Positions 20,790-30,113 of a stretch of DNA of 64,000 nt are shown here, piece after piece. Below the pieces are notes generated by a model. It searched no databases, was not told the origin of the DNA, and saw only the letters and a program-made list of their open reading frames with translations. The first letter of the stretch is position 1. Every line of letters starts with the position of its first letter. This stretch comes from Flavobacterium agrisoli. GTDB taxonomy: Bacteria; Bacteroidota; Bacteroidia; Flavobacteriales; Flavobacteriaceae. The position numbers and the translations under genes are program-made. The stretch is taken from NCBI RefSeq assembly GCF_016522065.1, contig NZ_JAEHFV010000003.1, positions 1 through 64,000 of the forward strand. The letters are read 5' to 3'.

Positions 20790-20941
20790 CAACTTCCAAT
20801 TGGCGAATTACAATTTATCAACTGGTTTTTTTTGATTTTAAGATATTTCTAACAGCTCTAGTTTTGGTTTTTATTTCGGTTTGTTTATTTCGCTATCAAA
20901 CAAATCAATTGCAATACTGTTGGTTTGTGCTGTTCAATTTG

Positions 20942-20949
20942 TATTTTTG
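20942..20949 (+). promoter_or_regulatory. Promoter -7 element of yaaA
   Basis: TATTTTTG fits TAnnTTTG and lies 22 bases before the ATG. TTGG at 20920-20923 may be the -33 element (18-base spacer). Confidence 0.5.
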
Positions 20950-20971
20950 GTCGCATTGAAAACTGTATAAA

Positions 20972-21730
20972 ATGAAAATTGTAATATCTCCCGCTAAATC
21001 TTTAAATTTCGAAAAAGAATTACCTACAAAACAATATTCGGAAGCCATTTTGTTGAAAGAAGCGCGCAAAGTACATAAGGAAATCAAACCTAAAAAACCG
21101 AAAGATTTAATGGAATTAATGTCGATTTCGGATAAATTAGCCGAACTCAATTGGCAGCGCAACCAAGATTGGAAAACGCCATTTACACCGGAAAATGCAC
21201 GTCCGGCAGTTTATACTTTTGATGGGGATGTGTATACGGGTTTGGATGCTTATACAATTCCGGTAGATAAATTAGATGACTTACAACAGAAACTCCGAAT
21301 TTTGTCGGGACTGTACGGATTCTTAAAACCTCTTGATTTAATGCAAGCCTATCGATTGGAAATGGGCATTAAATTACCAGTAGGCGAAGCCAAAAGTTTG
21401 CACGAATTTTGGAAACCCATCGTAACTAAAGAGCTCAATAAAGAACTAGCCAAAAACGAACTTTTTGTTAATTTAGCTAGTAATGAGTATTTCTCGGCAG
21501 TAGATGAAAAAAAATTAAAAGTTCCAGTACTTACACCAGAGTTTAAAGATTATAAAGATGGAAAACTAAAAATGATTAGTTTTTTTGCCAAAAAAGCTCG
21601 TGGTATGATGGTGCGTTATATTATAGATACCAACGCAGAAACCATTGAGGATTTAAAAGGATTTGATTACGAGGGCTATCGTTTTGATGCGCAGTTATCC
21701 AAAGGGAATAAGCTGGTTTTTACACGTTAA
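20972..21730 (+). CDS. yaaA: Peroxide stress protein YaaA
   Basis: The 252-residue protein matches the YaaA/DUF328 family from end to end: MKIVISPAKSLNFE at the start, LSGLYGFLKPLDLMQAYRLEM in the middle and FFAKKARGMMVRYII near the end. In E. coli YaaA lowers free intracellular iron and protects DNA during hydrogen peroxide stress; its DNA-binding fold was reported, but its biochemical activity remains unclear. The gene is monocistronic. Confidence 0.93.
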   Translation: MKIVISPAKSLNFEKELPTKQYSEAILLKEARKVHKEIKPKKPKDLMELMSISDKLAELNWQRNQDWKTPFTPENARPAVYTFDGDVYTGLDAYTIPVDKLDDLQQKLRILSGLYGFLKPLDLMQAYRLEMGIKLPVGEAKSLHEFWKPIVTKELNKELAKNELFVNLASNEYFSAVDEKKLKVPVLTPEFKDYKDGKLKMISFFAKKARGMMVRYIIDTNAETIEDLKGFDYEGYRFDAQLSKGNKLVFTR

Positions 21731-21751
21731 ATTTTAGCTTTTATAAAAATC

Positions 21752-21796
21752 AAATAAGCCGTATTTTCCAATTAGGAAATACGGCTTATTTTTTTG
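21752..21796. terminator. Bidirectional terminator, yaaA/emrB
   Basis: AAATAAGCCGTATTT and AAATACGGCTTATTT form a 15-bp stem with a 10-base loop between two convergent genes, with a T-run after it. Confidence 0.85.
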
Positions 21797-21816
21797 AGGC
21801 TTAGTAAGCACTTAAA

Positions 21817-23400
21817 TTAATGCATTGCGTCTGCAGGATTAATTTTATTTTTGCCCTTTTTAATTAAGAAAATAAAAGGGATGCACAGTAAAAACATAAT
21901 TCCTAAATACCAAAATACATCTTGGTAGGACAATAGCGTAGCCTGGGTGATTACTTTATAATCGAGCGCTTGGTAGGCTTTGGCTAAAGCTTCGTTCATG
22001 GTGTATCCTTTTGACATAAAGCCCATTTGCAACCCATGAATGGTTTGTTGCACGTTATAATTGCTCGGATCTAAGTTGGTAACTAAATCCACTCTGTGAT
22101 TTTGTGTTTGACGTGTTATAAAAGTGGTTATCAAAGCAATTCCGAATGAACCTCCTAATTGTCGAGTCATACCCGTAAAAGCAGCTCCTTCTCCGATTCC
22201 TTTTCCCGAAAGGGTAGATAAGGATAAAGTAGTAATAGGCACGAACAATAATCCTAAGCCGACTCCTCTTAAAATTAAAGGCCAAAACATATGTTCTCTT
22301 CCTGTATCACTAGTTAATACATTATGCATCATAAAAGTGAAGAAAAAGAAAATTAAAAAACCAGTGGCAATCATGTAGGCTTGAGGAATTCCTTTTTGAA
22401 TCATTTTTCCGATAAAAGGCATCATAAAGGCAGTTGTTAGTGAACTGGGTATTAAGAACATACCAGCCTGTAATGCTGTCCATCCTAAAATGGATTGGGT
22501 ATAAATCGGAATAACAAATGTAGAACCATATAATCCAAAACCTAAAATGAATGTTAAAATGGTTCCTATTCTAAGATTAGTATCCCGCAAAACTCTCAGG
22601 TTTACAATAGGATGCTCGAAGGTAAGTTCTCTCCAAATGAAAAATAATAGCGAGAAAACGGTAACCACAGCAAGAGCTACAATTAAACTATCATTAAACC
22701 AATCGTCTTGTTGCCCGTGTTCAAGTATAAATTGCAAGGAACCAATGAAAGCTGCAAGAAAAATAATTCCCAACCAATCTACTTGATTGGCTTTTAATTT
22801 ATCACCGTATTTTGGACTTTTTACAAAGGACAAGGTTAATATAGTAGCAATAATTCCCAAAGGAATATTGATGTAAAATATATAAGGCCATGAGTAGTTA
22901 TCAACTAAATAACCTCCTAAAGGTGGTCCTAGCGTTGGACCTACAATAACCCCCATTCCGTAAATAGCTTGCGCCATTCCACGTTTGGCTACCGGATAAC
23001 TTTCGGTAATAATGGTTTGAGCTGTAACCAATAGAGCGCCTCCTCCCAATCCTTGAATAAATCGAAAAGCTACTAATTCCCAAATATTGGTGGCATTACC
23101 ACATAAAAACGAAGTTACCGTAAAGACCACAATGGAAACGGCAAAATAATTACGGCGACCGAATTGTTGCGACAACCAACTCGTCATGGGTATTACGATT
23201 ACATTTGCAATAGCATAAGCAGTAACCACCCAAGCCACATCGGTAAGTGTAGCACCAAGGCTACCACGCATATCGTTAAGGGCAACGTTTACAATTGTTG
23301 TATCGACAATTTCGAGCAATGCGCAAAGAACAGCAGTAATGGTGATAATCACCCTTCTAAAACCGTATTCTACTAAATCGTCATCTCCAGTTTGTACCAT
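21817..23400 (-). CDS. DHA2-family MFS drug exporter, EmrB-like
   Basis: The 527-residue, 14-helix major facilitator has the DHA2 signature LLEIVDTTIVNVALNDM in helix 1, the motif-A loop GRRNYF after helix 2, and motif C in helix 5 (GVIVGPTLGPPLGGYLVD). It is the inner-membrane pump of a tripartite system with the adjacent HlyD adaptor and TolC channel. It is the last gene of the operon tetR-tolC-emrA-emrB. Substrates are likely hydrophobic toxic compounds but are not determined by the sequence. Confidence 0.92.
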   Translation of the reverse strand: MVQTGDDDLVEYGFRRVIITITAVLCALLEIVDTTIVNVALNDMRGSLGATLTDVAWVVTAYAIANVIVIPMTSWLSQQFGRRNYFAVSIVVFTVTSFLCGNATNIWELVAFRFIQGLGGGALLVTAQTIITESYPVAKRGMAQAIYGMGVIVGPTLGPPLGGYLVDNYSWPYIFYINIPLGIIATILTLSFVKSPKYGDKLKANQVDWLGIIFLAAFIGSLQFILEHGQQDDWFNDSLIVALAVVTVFSLLFFIWRELTFEHPIVNLRVLRDTNLRIGTILTFILGFGLYGSTFVIPIYTQSILGWTALQAGMFLIPSSLTTAFMMPFIGKMIQKGIPQAYMIATGFLIFFFFTFMMHNVLTSDTGREHMFWPLILRGVGLGLLFVPITTLSLSTLSGKGIGEGAAFTGMTRQLGGSFGIALITTFITRQTQNHRVDLVTNLDPSNYNVQQTIHGLQMGFMSKGYTMNEALAKAYQALDYKVITQATLLSYQDVFWYLGIMFLLCIPFIFLIKKGKNKINPADAMH

Positions 23401-23459
23401 TTTGTTTTAGTATTGTTATGCTGTAGGGAAACTTTATATGTTTCCTACAGCAATAAAAA

Positions 23460-24539
23460 TTATTTTAAATGCACGTCTACGTCAACATTCATTCCTGAAC
23501 GAAGCAATTCGATTTTTTTAGGATCATTCGATTCGTCAAAATTGATTCGAACTGGTAAACGTTGGATGGTTTTTACAAAGTTTCCTGTTGCATTATCAGG
23601 AGGAAGCAATGAAAAACGAGCACCTGTAGCTGGTGAAAACGATGCTACAGTTCCTTTAAATTCGTAGTCAGGGTAAGCATCCACTTTGAGGCTTACTTTT
23701 TGTCCTACCACCATTTTGTTTAATTGGGTTTCTTTAAAGTTAGCTACCACCCAAGCTTCGGTGTTGTTGATGATGTAAAATAAAGATTGACCTGGTTGAA
23801 CCAATTGACCTGGTTGAATATCAACTTTAGAAACTTGTCCGTCTATAGCAGCAGTTACCACGGTATACGATAAATTTAAATGAGCAACATCAAGCATGGT
23901 TTTAGCGCGTTGAATGTTGGCAGCAGCTACTTCGGTTTGTTTATCTGAGGCTTTCGATTTAGCTACGATCGCATTTTTTTGATACGAGCTGGCTTTTTGT
24001 TGTGCTTCTAAAATACGAACTTGTGCTTCTGCTTCTTGTTTAGCTGTTAAGGCATTTTCGTACTGTTGTTTAGTAATGGTATGTGTTTTATATAAATTAC
24101 TATAACGATTAAAGTCGTTGGTTACTTGTTTCAAACGAATTTTAGCTGTTTCAATATTTCCCGATGCAGATTTGATGTTCGCATCCGAAACCGAAACGCT
24201 CGCATAAGCACTTCCAATATCAGCTTTAGCTGCGGCGTATTGTCCTTCGGCTCCTAATAAAGCTGCTTTGGCTTCTTCAATTTTTAACTGAAAATCTCTT
24301 TTGTCAATAGTAAATAAAGTATCTCCTTTTTTTACAAACTGATTGTCTTTTACATATACTTTATTGATGTATCCGGGAACTCTTGCAATAATCGGATTCA
24401 TGTTTTTCTCAATTTGAGCATCGTCGGTTTCTTCATGTGCTAATGAGTGTAAATATTTGTATGTACCATAAGTTCCACCTAAGACTACCAATAGAACTAG
24501 TACGATTATAAATTTGGTATTTGATTTTTTCTTTTCCAT
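23460..24539 (-). CDS. HlyD/EmrA-family membrane fusion protein
   Basis: The 359-residue periplasmic adaptor has one N-terminal membrane helix (residues 10-28), a split lipoyl domain (ARVPGYINKVYVKDNQFVKKGDTLF and AAIDGQVSKVDIQPGQLV), a long coiled-coil alpha-hairpin between them (about 80-200), and a beta-barrel domain. It links the EmrB-like pump with the TolC-like channel. It lies 11 bases after tolC and 59 bases before emrB in the same operon. Confidence 0.92.
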   Translation of the reverse strand: MEKKKSNTKFIIVLVLLVVLGGTYGTYKYLHSLAHEETDDAQIEKNMNPIIARVPGYINKVYVKDNQFVKKGDTLFTIDKRDFQLKIEEAKAALLGAEGQYAAAKADIGSAYASVSVSDANIKSASGNIETAKIRLKQVTNDFNRYSNLYKTHTITKQQYENALTAKQEAEAQVRILEAQQKASSYQKNAIVAKSKASDKQTEVAAANIQRAKTMLDVAHLNLSYTVVTAAIDGQVSKVDIQPGQLVQPGQSLFYIINNTEAWVVANFKETQLNKMVVGQKVSLKVDAYPDYEFKGTVASFSPATGARFSLLPPDNATGNFVKTIQRLPVRINFDESNDPKKIELLRSGMNVDVDVHLK

Positions 24540-24550
24540 GATGGTTATGA

Positions 24551-25897
24551 TTATTTTTTAGAAATAGTGAAAGATTGAGAAATTTGTCCGGTTGCCGAAA
24601 GCAAATCGTAGTATTTTTGAATGATAGTGGCTTTAGAGACCGCTTTGTTAATTTGAGCCGTTAATTGGTCTACATCGGCTTCTAGCAAATCATTGGTATC
24701 TGCCAAATCATTATCATACTTGTCTTTTACAATTCGGTAATTTTCTGAAGCCTGAGCCAAAGCTTGATCGTATACGACATCTTGGTTAATAGCCAAGTCA
24801 TAATCTTCAGCAGCTTTTTGAACCTGAACTTTAATATTGTCGGTTAAAATGGCTTCTGTTTGTTTCACTTCATCGGCCTTACTTTGCGCCAATCTTACAT
24901 TATTGTTGTTTTTAATAATGCCCGATAAATCGTAAGTTAAACCTACTCCCACATTGGTAAGGTTAGTCGCTTCTACAAAATTTTTAATATCTAAAACCGC
25001 ATAACCACCCAACAATACAATCGAAGGGTAATAATTTCCTTTTGCAATTTGAATGTTTTCTTCGCTGGCTTTTTCTTGTAAACGAAGTGCCTCTAAATCT
25101 TTTCTGTTTTCTAAAGCTACATTGGCATCCGACTGTAAAATTTGAGGTTGAAATTGATCTAAATCCGTTTCATTTACAGCGATTTTAGTATTTGGATCCA
25201 TTTTGAGTAAGGTAACCAAATAATAATTTACAATGTTTAAATTGTTTTTAGCTTCGTCTACCGAAAGCTGAATTTTAGAAACCTGTAATTGTGCTTTTAA
25301 CAAATCGTTTTTCGGTATAATACCGTTTTTTTCCAATTCGGTAAAATCAGTTACACGTTGTTGCGCGCTTTTTAAGTTTTCTTCCAGTAGCTCGACTGTT
25401 TTTTGCGCTTTGTACAAATTAGTGTAATATTTTACCACACGTACTGTTACATCTTCTTTTGTTTTCAAAGCATTGGCACTTTCCGATTCGTACAAATTGT
25501 TGTATAAATCGATGCTGTTTTGGATTTTAAATCCTGAAAAAACAGGTAAACTAACTCCAGCTTGCGCAAAGAAAATTTGATTCATTTTTGGAGCTTCACC
25601 AGAGGCTTCTCCGCCGCTACCCGAATCTTCTCCGGACTGATTTAACATTTTAATATTTGCCGTTGGAAAATATTGGTACTGCGACGATACTTTTAAATCC
25701 GGGTACTGCTTGTGTTTAGCATTTTCTAACTCGTATTTTGATGTGGCCACTTTTGTATCAGCAAGAGATGATTCGTTACTTTTTTCCCATGCCATGGTTA
25801 CGGCATCTTGCAAAGAAACGGTTGTTTTCTCTTGGGCGGCAACTGATGTAATTCCGGCAAGAAATACACCAAAGAGCATAATTGAATTAATTTTCAT
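24551..25897 (-). CDS. TolC-family outer-membrane efflux protein
   Basis: The 448-residue protein has a signal peptide (to VAAQ at about residue 22) and two tandem outer membrane efflux repeats made of long helices and short strands (VSLQDAVTMAWEKSNESS and, in the second half, ENRKDLEALRLQEKASE). It forms the outer-membrane channel for the adjacent EmrAB-like pump. Its start overlaps the end of tetR by 11 bases, so the two are translationally coupled. An insertion rich in Gly/Ser/Glu near residue 85-95 is a probable loop. Confidence 0.9.
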   Translation of the reverse strand: MKINSIMLFGVFLAGITSVAAQEKTTVSLQDAVTMAWEKSNESSLADTKVATSKYELENAKHKQYPDLKVSSQYQYFPTANIKMLNQSGEDSGSGGEASGEAPKMNQIFFAQAGVSLPVFSGFKIQNSIDLYNNLYESESANALKTKEDVTVRVVKYYTNLYKAQKTVELLEENLKSAQQRVTDFTELEKNGIIPKNDLLKAQLQVSKIQLSVDEAKNNLNIVNYYLVTLLKMDPNTKIAVNETDLDQFQPQILQSDANVALENRKDLEALRLQEKASEENIQIAKGNYYPSIVLLGGYAVLDIKNFVEATNLTNVGVGLTYDLSGIIKNNNNVRLAQSKADEVKQTEAILTDNIKVQVQKAAEDYDLAINQDVVYDQALAQASENYRIVKDKYDNDLADTNDLLEADVDQLTAQINKAVSKATIIQKYYDLLSATGQISQSFTISKK

Positions 25898-26519
25898 AAA
25901 CCAGGAGCGCTTTTATAGTTTGTTGAATGTGTTTTGTTAAATTGTTATTGATATAAGCATTGAACTTTTTCTCTGTTTTCAAATCCAAAAGTTCTTCGTA
26001 AAATTCTTTATTGATAAAGAAATTAAAATAAGTTCCTAAAATTGTTGGCGTTAATAACGGAATGACAATGTCTTTTCTAAATACCCCTTTTTCTTGCCCT
26101 TCTCTAATGATGCGCTCGATAATTTCGAGGTTATTCATTTTAATTTCGGTAAAAACTTTTTTTCTATCAGAACTTTTTTTGGAAGTCATTTCAAAGTGCA
26201 TAATTCTGAAAACCCCTCTGTTACAGTTGATTCGGTTAATGTAAAGTTCGATTAATTTATTTACTTTATCAACAGGTTGTAAGTTTTCTTTTGATAAATT
26301 TTCAAGTTCTTGCTTTAAATCGGAGATTTTATAAAGAATTAACGATTCCAATAAACTTTCTTTAGAACCGAAATAATACGAAATCATGGCAATATTAATC
26401 TTTGCCTCTTTAGAGATGCTTCGTATGGAGGTGCCTTCAAAACCTTTTTCAGCAAAAAGTTTTTCGGCTACCTTAAGAATGTGGATTTTTTTTTCGTTGA
26501 GTTCGTTTGTTAACATCAT
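25887..26519 (-). CDS. TetR-family repressor of the efflux operon
   Basis: The 210-residue regulator has an N-terminal helix-turn-helix (KILKVAEKLFAEKGFEGTSIR, then AKINIAMISYYFGSKESL), typical of TetR, and a variable ligand domain. It is the first gene of the drug efflux operon and its frame overlaps tolC. Two tandem palindromes lie 24-56 bases upstream of the start, over the probable promoter, so the protein most likely represses its own operon until a pump substrate binds. The start may be the first or the second Met. Confidence 0.9.
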   Translation of the reverse strand: MMLTNELNEKKIHILKVAEKLFAEKGFEGTSIRSISKEAKINIAMISYYFGSKESLLESLILYKISDLKQELENLSKENLQPVDKVNKLIELYINRINCNRGVFRIMHFEMTSKKSSDRKKVFTEIKMNNLEIIERIIREGQEKGVFRKDIVIPLLTPTILGTYFNFFINKEFYEELLDLKTEKKFNAYINNNLTKHIQQTIKALLVYEN

Positions 26520-26542
26520 TCTAATGGAAATCGATTACAAAA

Positions 26543-26575
26543 TTAAACACTTGTTTAATTTAAACAGCTGTTTAA
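26543..26575. promoter_or_regulatory. Two tandem TetR operators over the efflux promoter
   Basis: TTAAACA-CT-TGTTTAA at 26543-26558 and the perfect 16-bp palindrome TTAAACAGCTGTTTAA at 26560-26575 share the same half-sites and lie 17 bp apart centre to centre. A TAATTTTG -7 element on the minus strand (26538-26545) overlaps the proximal operator, so bound repressor would block the promoter. Confidence 0.8.
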
Positions 26576-26614
26576 TTTTTAATTAACATAATATTAACGT
26601 AGTTCGATAAAAAC

Positions 26615-26648
26615 AAAAAACGCAACTCTTGTTGAAAAGTTGCGTTTG
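26615..26648 (-). terminator. Terminator at the 3' end of the trp operon region
   Basis: ACGCAACT and AGTTGCGT form a stem flanked by A and T runs. On the minus strand it follows the PH-domain gene with a T-rich tail and is the first good terminator after trpE. Confidence 0.75.
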
Positions 26649-26669
26649 AATTTCTTAGGAAAATGAAAA

Positions 26670-27047
26670 TTATAAAACGTGATGGGCTAATAATTTTTGC
26701 ACTTCGTATACATTTACCGATTTGTTAAATTGCTTGCGAATACTCGGATTTTGCTCGCTCGAAACCCAAATTTTTAGCTCGGCATCCAAATCCAAAGTTC
26801 CGGCTGTTTCAATACTAAAACGCGAAATGCTTTTGTACGCAATCGAAGTATATTCAATTTTTGATCCGGTAATGCCTTGTTTGTCAACTAAAATTAAACG
26901 CTTGTTCGTGAAAATAAAAGTGTCTCGAATCAATTTAAAACCCAGTTCTATGGTTTCGGTATCGGTTAAAAGTTGCCCGTATTTTTTTAATAAATCGTCT
27001 TGATTTACTGTGCCAGCATTGCCCAAAAGAGCAGAAAATAGTCCCAT
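26670..27047 (-). CDS. Bacterial PH-domain protein
   Basis: The 125-residue protein matches the YvbH-like/bacterial PH domain (bPH) family: an N-terminal helix, then strands including LIRDTFIFTNKRLILVDKQG and IEYTSIAYKSISRFSIET. These folds resemble pleckstrin-homology domains; their role in bacteria is unclear. No signal peptide or membrane helix. It lies 11 bases after the 2H phosphoesterase gene and closes the long trp transcription unit. No metabolic link to tryptophan is evident. Confidence 0.75.
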   Translation of the reverse strand: MGLFSALLGNAGTVNQDDLLKKYGQLLTDTETIELGFKLIRDTFIFTNKRLILVDKQGITGSKIEYTSIAYKSISRFSIETAGTLDLDAELKIWVSSEQNPSIRKQFNKSVNVYEVQKLLAHHVL

Positions 27048-27058
27048 TTTGATAATAA

Positions 27059-27742
27059 TTATTGAAAGTTAAAACGTTTTAAAAGTACTGTTTTTTCTGA
27101 TTTTTGATACCAATCGTTGTAAACTAATTCGAGTTCAACTACCGAAAATTTTCCGAATTCAAAATCGCGAAATTTTGCCATAGTCAATTCTAATTTTTCA
27201 ATATTCGAAAGTGGTTCTTGATACCGGCAAACGGTACTATGGGCTGTTTCGAGTGTGTATCTTTTATTGATTGATTGTTTGAGTTTTGTTTGTTGGAAAG
27301 CCAGTTGCAGTGATGCCCTAATTTGTTGTAAAACATCCGAAGTTGGAAATCCTTGAATCATAATAGCCGAACTTGAAGCGGTGATACCTTTTAAATGAAT
27401 TTCGAAAGGCGAAAATCTAGCTAGAGTTTCGGTTATGATATTGATGTAATTTTCGAGATCGATACTATTCAACTTAAAATTTTCTTCACAAGAAATGATC
27501 GAAAGAACCGTGATGTGTAAATCAGAATCGGGATAAAAATATTGTTCGTAATTGTCCCTTTGCAATTCGGTAATAAAAAGTTGGATTTGATTTCGTATGG
27601 TTTCAGGGAATCGCAGTAATAAGGTAAGACCAAATCGATTATCGTTTTTTTCTTTTAAAAAAGAATCTATTTGATAGTCATTTTTACGTAATCCGCTAAC
27701 CGCATCTTCGTAGAATTGGTTGTATTTAGAAATCAAATCCAA
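27059..27742 (-). CDS. 2H phosphoesterase superfamily protein (2'-5' RNA ligase-like)
   Basis: The 227-residue protein has the two HxT motifs that define 2H phosphoesterases: HIT at 76-78 and HST at 168-170, about 90 residues apart. Such enzymes act on cyclic nucleotides or 2'-5' RNA ends. The product name mutarotase, sometimes used for relatives, is not supported by these motifs. No ATG fits; the start is taken as TTG at 27742, six bases after the trpA stop, because this gives a complete N-terminus. A second TTG lies two codons later. It is probably co-transcribed with trpA. Confidence 0.72.
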   Translation of the reverse strand: MDLISKYNQFYEDAVSGLRKNDYQIDSFLKEKNDNRFGLTLLLRFPETIRNQIQLFITELQRDNYEQYFYPDSDLHITVLSIISCEENFKLNSIDLENYINIITETLARFSPFEIHLKGITASSSAIMIQGFPTSDVLQQIRASLQLAFQQTKLKQSINKRYTLETAHSTVCRYQEPLSNIEKLELTMAKFRDFEFGKFSVVELELVYNDWYQKSEKTVLLKRFNFQ

Positions 27743-27748
27743 AGGTTG

Positions 27749-28513
27749 TTAGTTTCGAATGGAACGAACAAAATCAGCTATTTTTTCATTTCCACTTTGG
27801 GTTAAATGTTGAATAAAAGCGCTTCCAATAATAGCTCCCTTAGCAAATTGCGTAGCTTGCTGAAAAGTTTCTTGATTGGAAATTCCGAAGCCTACAATTT
27901 GTGGGTTTTTTAAATTTAAATCGGCTATGCGTTTGAAATAATTTTCTTGAGTAGAACCAAAGCCACTTTGTGAGCCCGTTACGCTTGCCGAACTTACCAT
28001 ATAAATAAAACCATCCGAAACCGAATCGATAAAACGAATACGCTCGTCGGAGGTTTGTGGGGTGATTAAAAAAATATTCAATAATCCGTATTTTTCAAAA
28101 ATGGCTTTGTAATTTTCGGCATATACATCTACTGGTAAATCGGGTATGATAAGACCGTCGATTCCAATATCTTGGCATTTTTGACAAAATTTTTCTACGC
28201 CATATTGCAACATCGGATTAAAATAACCCATGATAATCAACGGAATTTGCACTGATTTTCGAATGTCATGAAGTTGTTGAAACAAAATTTCGGTGGTCAT
28301 TCCGTTTTCTAATGCTTTTGTAGAACTAGCTTGAATGGTGGGGCCATCGGCCAAGGGATCGCTAAAAGGCAATCCAATTTCGATTAAGTCGACCCCATTT
28401 TTTTCTAAATCCTGAATCAACGAAATCGTTCCATCCAGCGTAGGATAACCGGCCGAAAAATAGATAGAAAGGATTTTTTTATTTTCTTGTAATTTGGTTT
28501 TGATTCTGTTCAT
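27749..28513 (-). CDS. trpA: Tryptophan synthase alpha subunit
   Basis: The 254-residue alpha subunit cleaves indole-3-glycerol phosphate to indole. The catalytic Glu is in DLIEIGLPFSDPLADG and Asp in IIPDLPVDVY; GFGISNQE binds the phosphate. It is separated from trpB by the small GGCT-like gene, which is unusual because trpB and trpA are normally adjacent. Confidence 0.96.
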   Translation of the reverse strand: MNRIKTKLQENKKILSIYFSAGYPTLDGTISLIQDLEKNGVDLIEIGLPFSDPLADGPTIQASSTKALENGMTTEILFQQLHDIRKSVQIPLIIMGYFNPMLQYGVEKFCQKCQDIGIDGLIIPDLPVDVYAENYKAIFEKYGLLNIFLITPQTSDERIRFIDSVSDGFIYMVSSASVTGSQSGFGSTQENYFKRIADLNLKNPQIVGFGISNQETFQQATQFAKGAIIGSAFIQHLTQSGNEKIADFVRSIRN

Positions 28514-28555
28514 TTTGAGTGTTTTTTCAAAAGTAATCTTAAATAGAATAATGCA

Positions 28556-28876
28556 TTAGGTGGTAATTACATACGCCCAAGCCTTGGTGTTCGATTGTAA
28601 GGTTACTTCAATGCGTTTGTAATGTCGGCCTTCGTAGGTGTCTACTTTTTCTAAATCGAAAGCACTAATTTCATATAAAATACCTTCAATTACAGTAGAA
28701 GCATCATCTGAAGGAACAATAATCGGGTATTCTTCCATGCCAAATTCTTCTTCAATACTGATTTTTTGAATGGCGTAACCGTGTAACGAATCGGGTGTTC
28801 CTTTTAATAAACGGCCAAATATGGTTTCTTGAATGTTTTTATCTTTTAATGTTCCGTATGCAAATAAATATTCCAT
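28556..28876 (-). CDS. Gamma-glutamylcyclotransferase (AIG2/YtfP)-like protein
   Basis: From the ATG at 28876 the protein has 106 residues and begins MEYLFAYGTLKDKN, the hallmark YGTL loop of the GGCT superfamily. The Glu in DTYEGRHYKR occupies the place of the catalytic Glu of these enzymes. The longer frame to 28951 overlaps the end of trpB and is rejected. These proteins act on gamma-glutamyl amines or peptides; the substrate is unknown. It is inserted between trpB and trpA and would be co-expressed with them. Confidence 0.78.
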   Translation of the reverse strand: MEYLFAYGTLKDKNIQETIFGRLLKGTPDSLHGYAIQKISIEEEFGMEEYPIIVPSDDASTVIEGILYEISAFDLEKVDTYEGRHYKRIEVTLQSNTKAWAYVITT

Positions 28877-28931
28877 AATCGATTTTGTAATATGTTGGTT
28901 ATCATTTTTGAGTTTTTCAAAAGTAGACAGT

Positions 28932-30113
28932 TTACAGTTTGAAATACTCAATGTACGTGTTTAAATCTTTATCTCCTCGTCCAGAAAGGCAAATTACGAC
29001 AATATCATCGGGTTTGAAACGGCGTTCTTTGAAAACAGACAAGGCGTGAGAGGATTCGATGGCCGGAATAATGCCTTCTAATTTACACAATTCCAAACCG
29101 GCTTGCATAGCATCTTCATCGGTAATCGAAAAGAATTCGGCTCTGCTCGAAGTAGATAAATACGCGTGCATAGGACCCACTCCTGGATAATCCAAACCAG
29201 CCGAAATGGAATACGGTTCAGTAATTTGTCCATCGGCAGTTTGCATCAAAAGGGTTTTACATCCGTGAATGATACCCATTTTTCCGAGTTTACTAGTAGC
29301 GGCACTATGACCACTGTGAATTCCTTTTCCGGCTGCTTCAACCGCAATAATGTTTACATCGGGTTCGTGAAGAAAATGGTAAAAAGTTCCTGCAGCATTA
29401 CTTCCTCCGCCAATACAGGCTACCACATGATCTGGATTTTCTTTTCCTTCTTTTTCTTTTAATTGCCATTTGATTTCTTCCGAAATAATGCTTTGAAAAC
29501 GTGTCACCATGTCGGGATACGGATGAGGTCCAATGGCTGATCCGATGATATAATGCGTATCTACAGGATTGTTAATCCAATCGCGAATGGCTTCGTTGGT
29601 GGCATCTTTTAAGGTTCTTGAACCCGACAGAGCGGCACGAACTTCGGCACCTAACATTTTCATTCGAGCTACATTTGGCGCTTGACGAGCAATATCAATT
29701 TCGCCCATGTAAACAATACATTCTAAACCCATTAAGGCACAGACTGTAGCAGTTGCAACGCCATGTTGTCCGGCGCCGGTTTCGGCAATGATTCTTTTTT
29801 TACCTAAACGTTTGGCAACCAAAATTTGTCCAATGGTATTATTTATTTTGTGTGCTCCTGTATGGTTTAAATCCTCACGTTTTAAATATATTTTGGTATT
29901 GTATTTTTCAGATAATCTTTTGGCAAAATACAACGGACTAGGGCGACCAACATAATCTTTTAATAACTGGTTGAATTCCGATTTAAACTCGGGTTCGTCC
30001 ATTATTTCTAAATATTTACTGCGTAATTCCTCAACATTAGGATACAACATTTCAGGAATGTAAGCGCCTCCAAACTCGCCATAATAACCTTTTTCGTCAA
30101 CGTTATAATTCAT
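28932..30113 (-). CDS. trpB: Tryptophan synthase beta subunit
   Basis: The 393-residue PLP enzyme joins indole and serine. The PLP lysine is in HTGAHKINNTIGQ; GGGSNAAG binds the PLP phosphate. The start overlaps the end of trpF by 11 bases, pointing to translational coupling. Standard TrpB1 length, no TrpB2 features. Confidence 0.97.
   Translation of the reverse strand: MNYNVDEKGYYGEFGGAYIPEMLYPNVEELRSKYLEIMDEPEFKSEFNQLLKDYVGRPSPLYFAKRLSEKYNTKIYLKREDLNHTGAHKINNTIGQILVAKRLGKKRIIAETGAGQHGVATATVCALMGLECIVYMGEIDIARQAPNVARMKMLGAEVRAALSGSRTLKDATNEAIRDWINNPVDTHYIIGSAIGPHPYPDMVTRFQSIISEEIKWQLKEKEGKENPDHVVACIGGGSNAAGTFYHFLHEPDVNIIAVEAAGKGIHSGHSAATSKLGKMGIIHGCKTLLMQTADGQITEPYSISAGLDYPGVGPMHAYLSTSSRAEFFSITDEDAMQAGLELCKLEGIIPAIESSHALSVFKERRFKPDDIVVICLSGRGDKDLNTYIEYFKL

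Noticed and set aside
26529..26538. AATCGATTAC upstream of tetR, identical to part of the pectin operator
   Set aside because: It lacks the GT at the left edge, lies downstream of the TetR operators, and the operon has no link to pectin; probably coincidence in AT-rich DNA.
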